Shown: in pieces, positions 62,923 through 64,000 of the stretch
Layout: every line of letters starts with the position of its first letter
How positions within the stretch are numbered: position 1 is the first letter of the stretch
NCBI GenBank assembly: GCA_038529265.1
Contig: JBCBDX010000006.1
Span: 1 to 64,000 of the forward strand
Direction of reading: 5' to 3'
Length of the DNA: 64,000 bases
From: JBCBDX01 sp038529265
Lineage (GTDB): Bacteria; Pseudomonadota; Alphaproteobacteria; Rhizobiales; Rhizobiaceae
Notes under the pieces: model-generated
Seen by the model: the letters and a program-made list of their open reading frames with translations, nothing else
The model's database searches: none
What the model was told of the DNA's origin: nothing
Program-made: the position numbers and the translations under genes

Positions 62923-63725
62923 CGCGCTGCCACTGATAATGCCGGGTTCCCCCGACTTGGCTGCAAGTTTACCACTTTATACCCTTCACGCTTGAGCATC
63001 GCGAGAAATGCCGGAAGCGCGGCAACGGTGCGCGGCTGCAAGTCGTGCATCAGGATAATGCCTTTGCCTCGGCTTCGAACCTTGGCCATTGTTCGGCTGG
63101 CAAGTGCGGCGGGCGATTGGCTTCGGTAGTCCTTGCTGTCGATATCGGCGTCGAGAACGATGACGCCCCGCCCGGCAAGGTGGTTCCGCAGCGCATTTGT
63201 GTCTGCCAAATAAGGAAATCTGAAAAACGGAATGTCGCGAATGCCAGCGCTTCGCAGCGCATCTTCGCCGCGCTTTATGTCAGCAACCGAAGCACCAAAA
63301 CTCTTTCGGGCCAAATTGTCATGCGTCCAGGTGTGGCTGCCGATGGCATGACCTCGGCGATGAACGCGCCGTGCAAGCGATGGATTGTTGCGCACCATCG
63401 TACCGACCATCAGAAAGGTTGCCTTGACACCGTATCGGTCAAGCGTGTTGAGGATTTTGTCGGTACGGCCCGGTACCGGCCCATCATCAAAGGTCAGAAT
63501 GACCTCTTTTTGCCGCAACCGAATGTCGCTGATACGGCTGACCCGTAATGTCCGGCCAGAGAGCGATGTGGAACGTGCTTGTGCTGCGGTTTCCCGCAAG
63601 TCGCGATCAGTCTGTGAGGCTGCAAATCCGCTTGGTGTCACTTCTGCGGGCGTTTGATCATCTTTGGTTGTCGAGCATGCGCCCACCGCCACCAATGCCA
63701 TGGCCGCGACCACAATGCGACGCAT
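62919..63725 (-). CDS. Polysaccharide deacetylase (NodB domain) lipoprotein
   Basis: A 268-residue envelope protein. The signal peptide ends VGAC, with Cys17 the lipobox residue. The NodB domain has the catalytic Asp-Asp in ILTFDDGPVPG, metal-binding His pair in IGSHTWTHDNL, FFRFPYLAD and late ILMHDLQ. It removes acetyl groups from a polymer such as peptidoglycan GlcNAc or an exopolysaccharide; the substrate is not known. The ATG at 63725 has AAGG 8 bases before it; the frame to 63767 is not needed. Confidence 0.9.
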   Translation of the reverse strand: MRRIVVAAMALVAVGACSTTKDDQTPAEVTPSGFAASQTDRDLRETAAQARSTSLSGRTLRVSRISDIRLRQKEVILTFDDGPVPGRTDKILNTLDRYGVKATFLMVGTMVRNNPSLARRVHRRGHAIGSHTWTHDNLARKSFGASVADIKRGEDALRSAGIRDIPFFRFPYLADTNALRNHLAGRGVIVLDADIDSKDYRSQSPAALASRTMAKVRSRGKGIILMHDLQPRTVAALPAFLAMLKREGYKVVNLQPSRGNPALSVAAR

Positions 63726-63829
63726 GCTTATCGCCTTGCCAGAAGAAAACATGTGCGGCATCCCCACGCCAAATTCGATGCAGCATTAGTAAACATAGAT
63801 GGTTAATGAGCCCCTTATCGCTGAACCCC

Positions 63830-63858
63830 TTGCGCATGTTCTCTCGACCTCGTATATG
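63830..63858 (+). promoter_or_regulatory. Promoter upstream of rimP
   Basis: TTGCGC (63830-63835) is followed after 17 bases by TATATG (63853-63858). The predicted start near 63865 gives a leader of about 74 bases containing the attenuator hairpins. Confidence 0.5.
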
Positions 63859-63874
63859 CCTGCCAACAACAAAA

Positions 63875-63915
63875 TCTCTTATCAGAGAGTGGGCCCACCG
63901 GACCCGCTCTTTTTT
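63875..63915 (+). terminator. Attenuator-like terminator in the rimP leader
   Basis: AGAGTGGG (63886-63893) pairs with CCCGCTCT (63903-63910, one G-U) and is followed by T6 (63910-63915): an intrinsic terminator 24 bases before the rimP ATG. A competing hairpin, TCTCT (63875-63879) with AGAGA (63884-63888), uses the same 5' arm and could act as antiterminator. The arrangement suggests control of the rimP-nusA operon by premature termination. Confidence 0.55.
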
Positions 63916-63938
63916 ATTGCCAGAGGAAGCGCCGCTTC

Positions 63939-64000
63939 ATGAGCTTTGAGCAGCTCGAACCAATAACTGATGATGAACCACGTATCGTTTCGGAAACTGG
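63939..64000 (+). CDS. rimP: Ribosome maturation factor RimP (5' end only)
   Basis: The first 20 codons only, beginning MSFEQLEPITDDEPRIVSE; the window ends inside the gene. EPRIVSETG matches the start of rhizobial RimP proteins, which aid 30S assembly. AGAGGAAG lies nine bases upstream. Position after trmB and a terminator-bearing leader is as expected for a rimP-nusA operon. Assignment rests on this short match and on gene order. Confidence 0.72.
   Translation, partial: MSFEQLEPITDDEPRIVSET

Noticed and set aside
1..64000. CRISPR arrays, rRNA genes or complete insertion sequences
   Set aside because: No regularly spaced repeats, rRNA signatures or transposase genes with terminal inverted repeats were recognised.

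Overview
The window looks like a chromosomal segment of an alphaproteobacterium of the order Hyphomicrobiales (Rhizobiales). The reasons are gene order and family content: the block miaB-phoH-ybeY-CBS protein-lnt-xre-metK-trmB-rimP, the block lptC-lptA-lptB-rpoN-hpf-ptsN, trpS-murJ-glnD-mutS, an OlsB-type ornithine-lipid acyltransferase, a RegB/RegA (ActS/ActR) redox two-component pair, MmcB, and a ROSE-like RNA thermometer before an Hsp20 gene. The genus cannot be fixed from sequence alone. Nothing suggests a plasmid or phage except the left edge.

Layout. 1-1846: one end of an integrated element, with an AlpA-like small regulator and a tyrosine integrase broken by a single-base frameshift, abutting the 3' end of tRNA-Leu(CAG). 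2055-4456: ribokinase, nucleoside hydrolase and a heat-inducible Hsp20. 4575-8161: a three-gene YnjBCD-type ABC transporter. 8145-16229: helicase HrpB, the RegB/RegA pair, MmcB, an L,D-transpeptidase lipoprotein, an Nfu-type Fe-S protein, a universal stress protein and TrpS. 16297-23410: murJ, glnD and mutS, reading leftward. 23536-32717: malic enzyme, OlsB, a soluble hybrid histidine kinase, an AcuI-like reductase, LspA, two RNA methyltransferases, a 31-codon membrane ORF missed by length-based gene calling, LapA and IHF-beta. 32730-38672: SppA, then the divergent Lpt/RpoN/HPF/PtsN cluster.

38680-51580 is a 13-kb galactoside catabolic locus. An IclR regulator and an ABC ATPase face a substrate-binding protein, two permeases, a GH36 alpha-galactosidase, an SDR sugar dehydrogenase, a KDGal kinase, a KDPGal aldolase, an SMP-30 lactonase and a GH42 beta-galactosidase. 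Intact galactosides would be imported, hydrolysed in the cytoplasm, and the galactose oxidised by the De Ley-Doudoroff route to pyruvate and glyceraldehyde 3-phosphate. The galactonate dehydratase is not in the window. A 17-bp perfect palindrome next to a good promoter is the probable IclR operator.

51620-64000 returns to housekeeping genes: tsaB, rimI, an acyltransferase, an out-of-place sulfotransferase, then miaB to trmB, a polysaccharide deacetylase lipoprotein, and the first 20 codons of rimP behind an attenuator-like leader.

The most notable non-coding signals are the ROSE-like thermometer (about 3972-4020), four TGGGTAA-core repeats at the integrase start (1685-1770), the IclR palindrome (40644-40660), and leaders with competing hairpins before metK and rimP. 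Genes are very tightly packed: many same-strand neighbours overlap as ATGA, and four convergent pairs overlap by exactly four bases. No CRISPR array, rRNA, replication origin or intact insertion sequence was seen, and no gene-free stretch exceeds about 215 bases.
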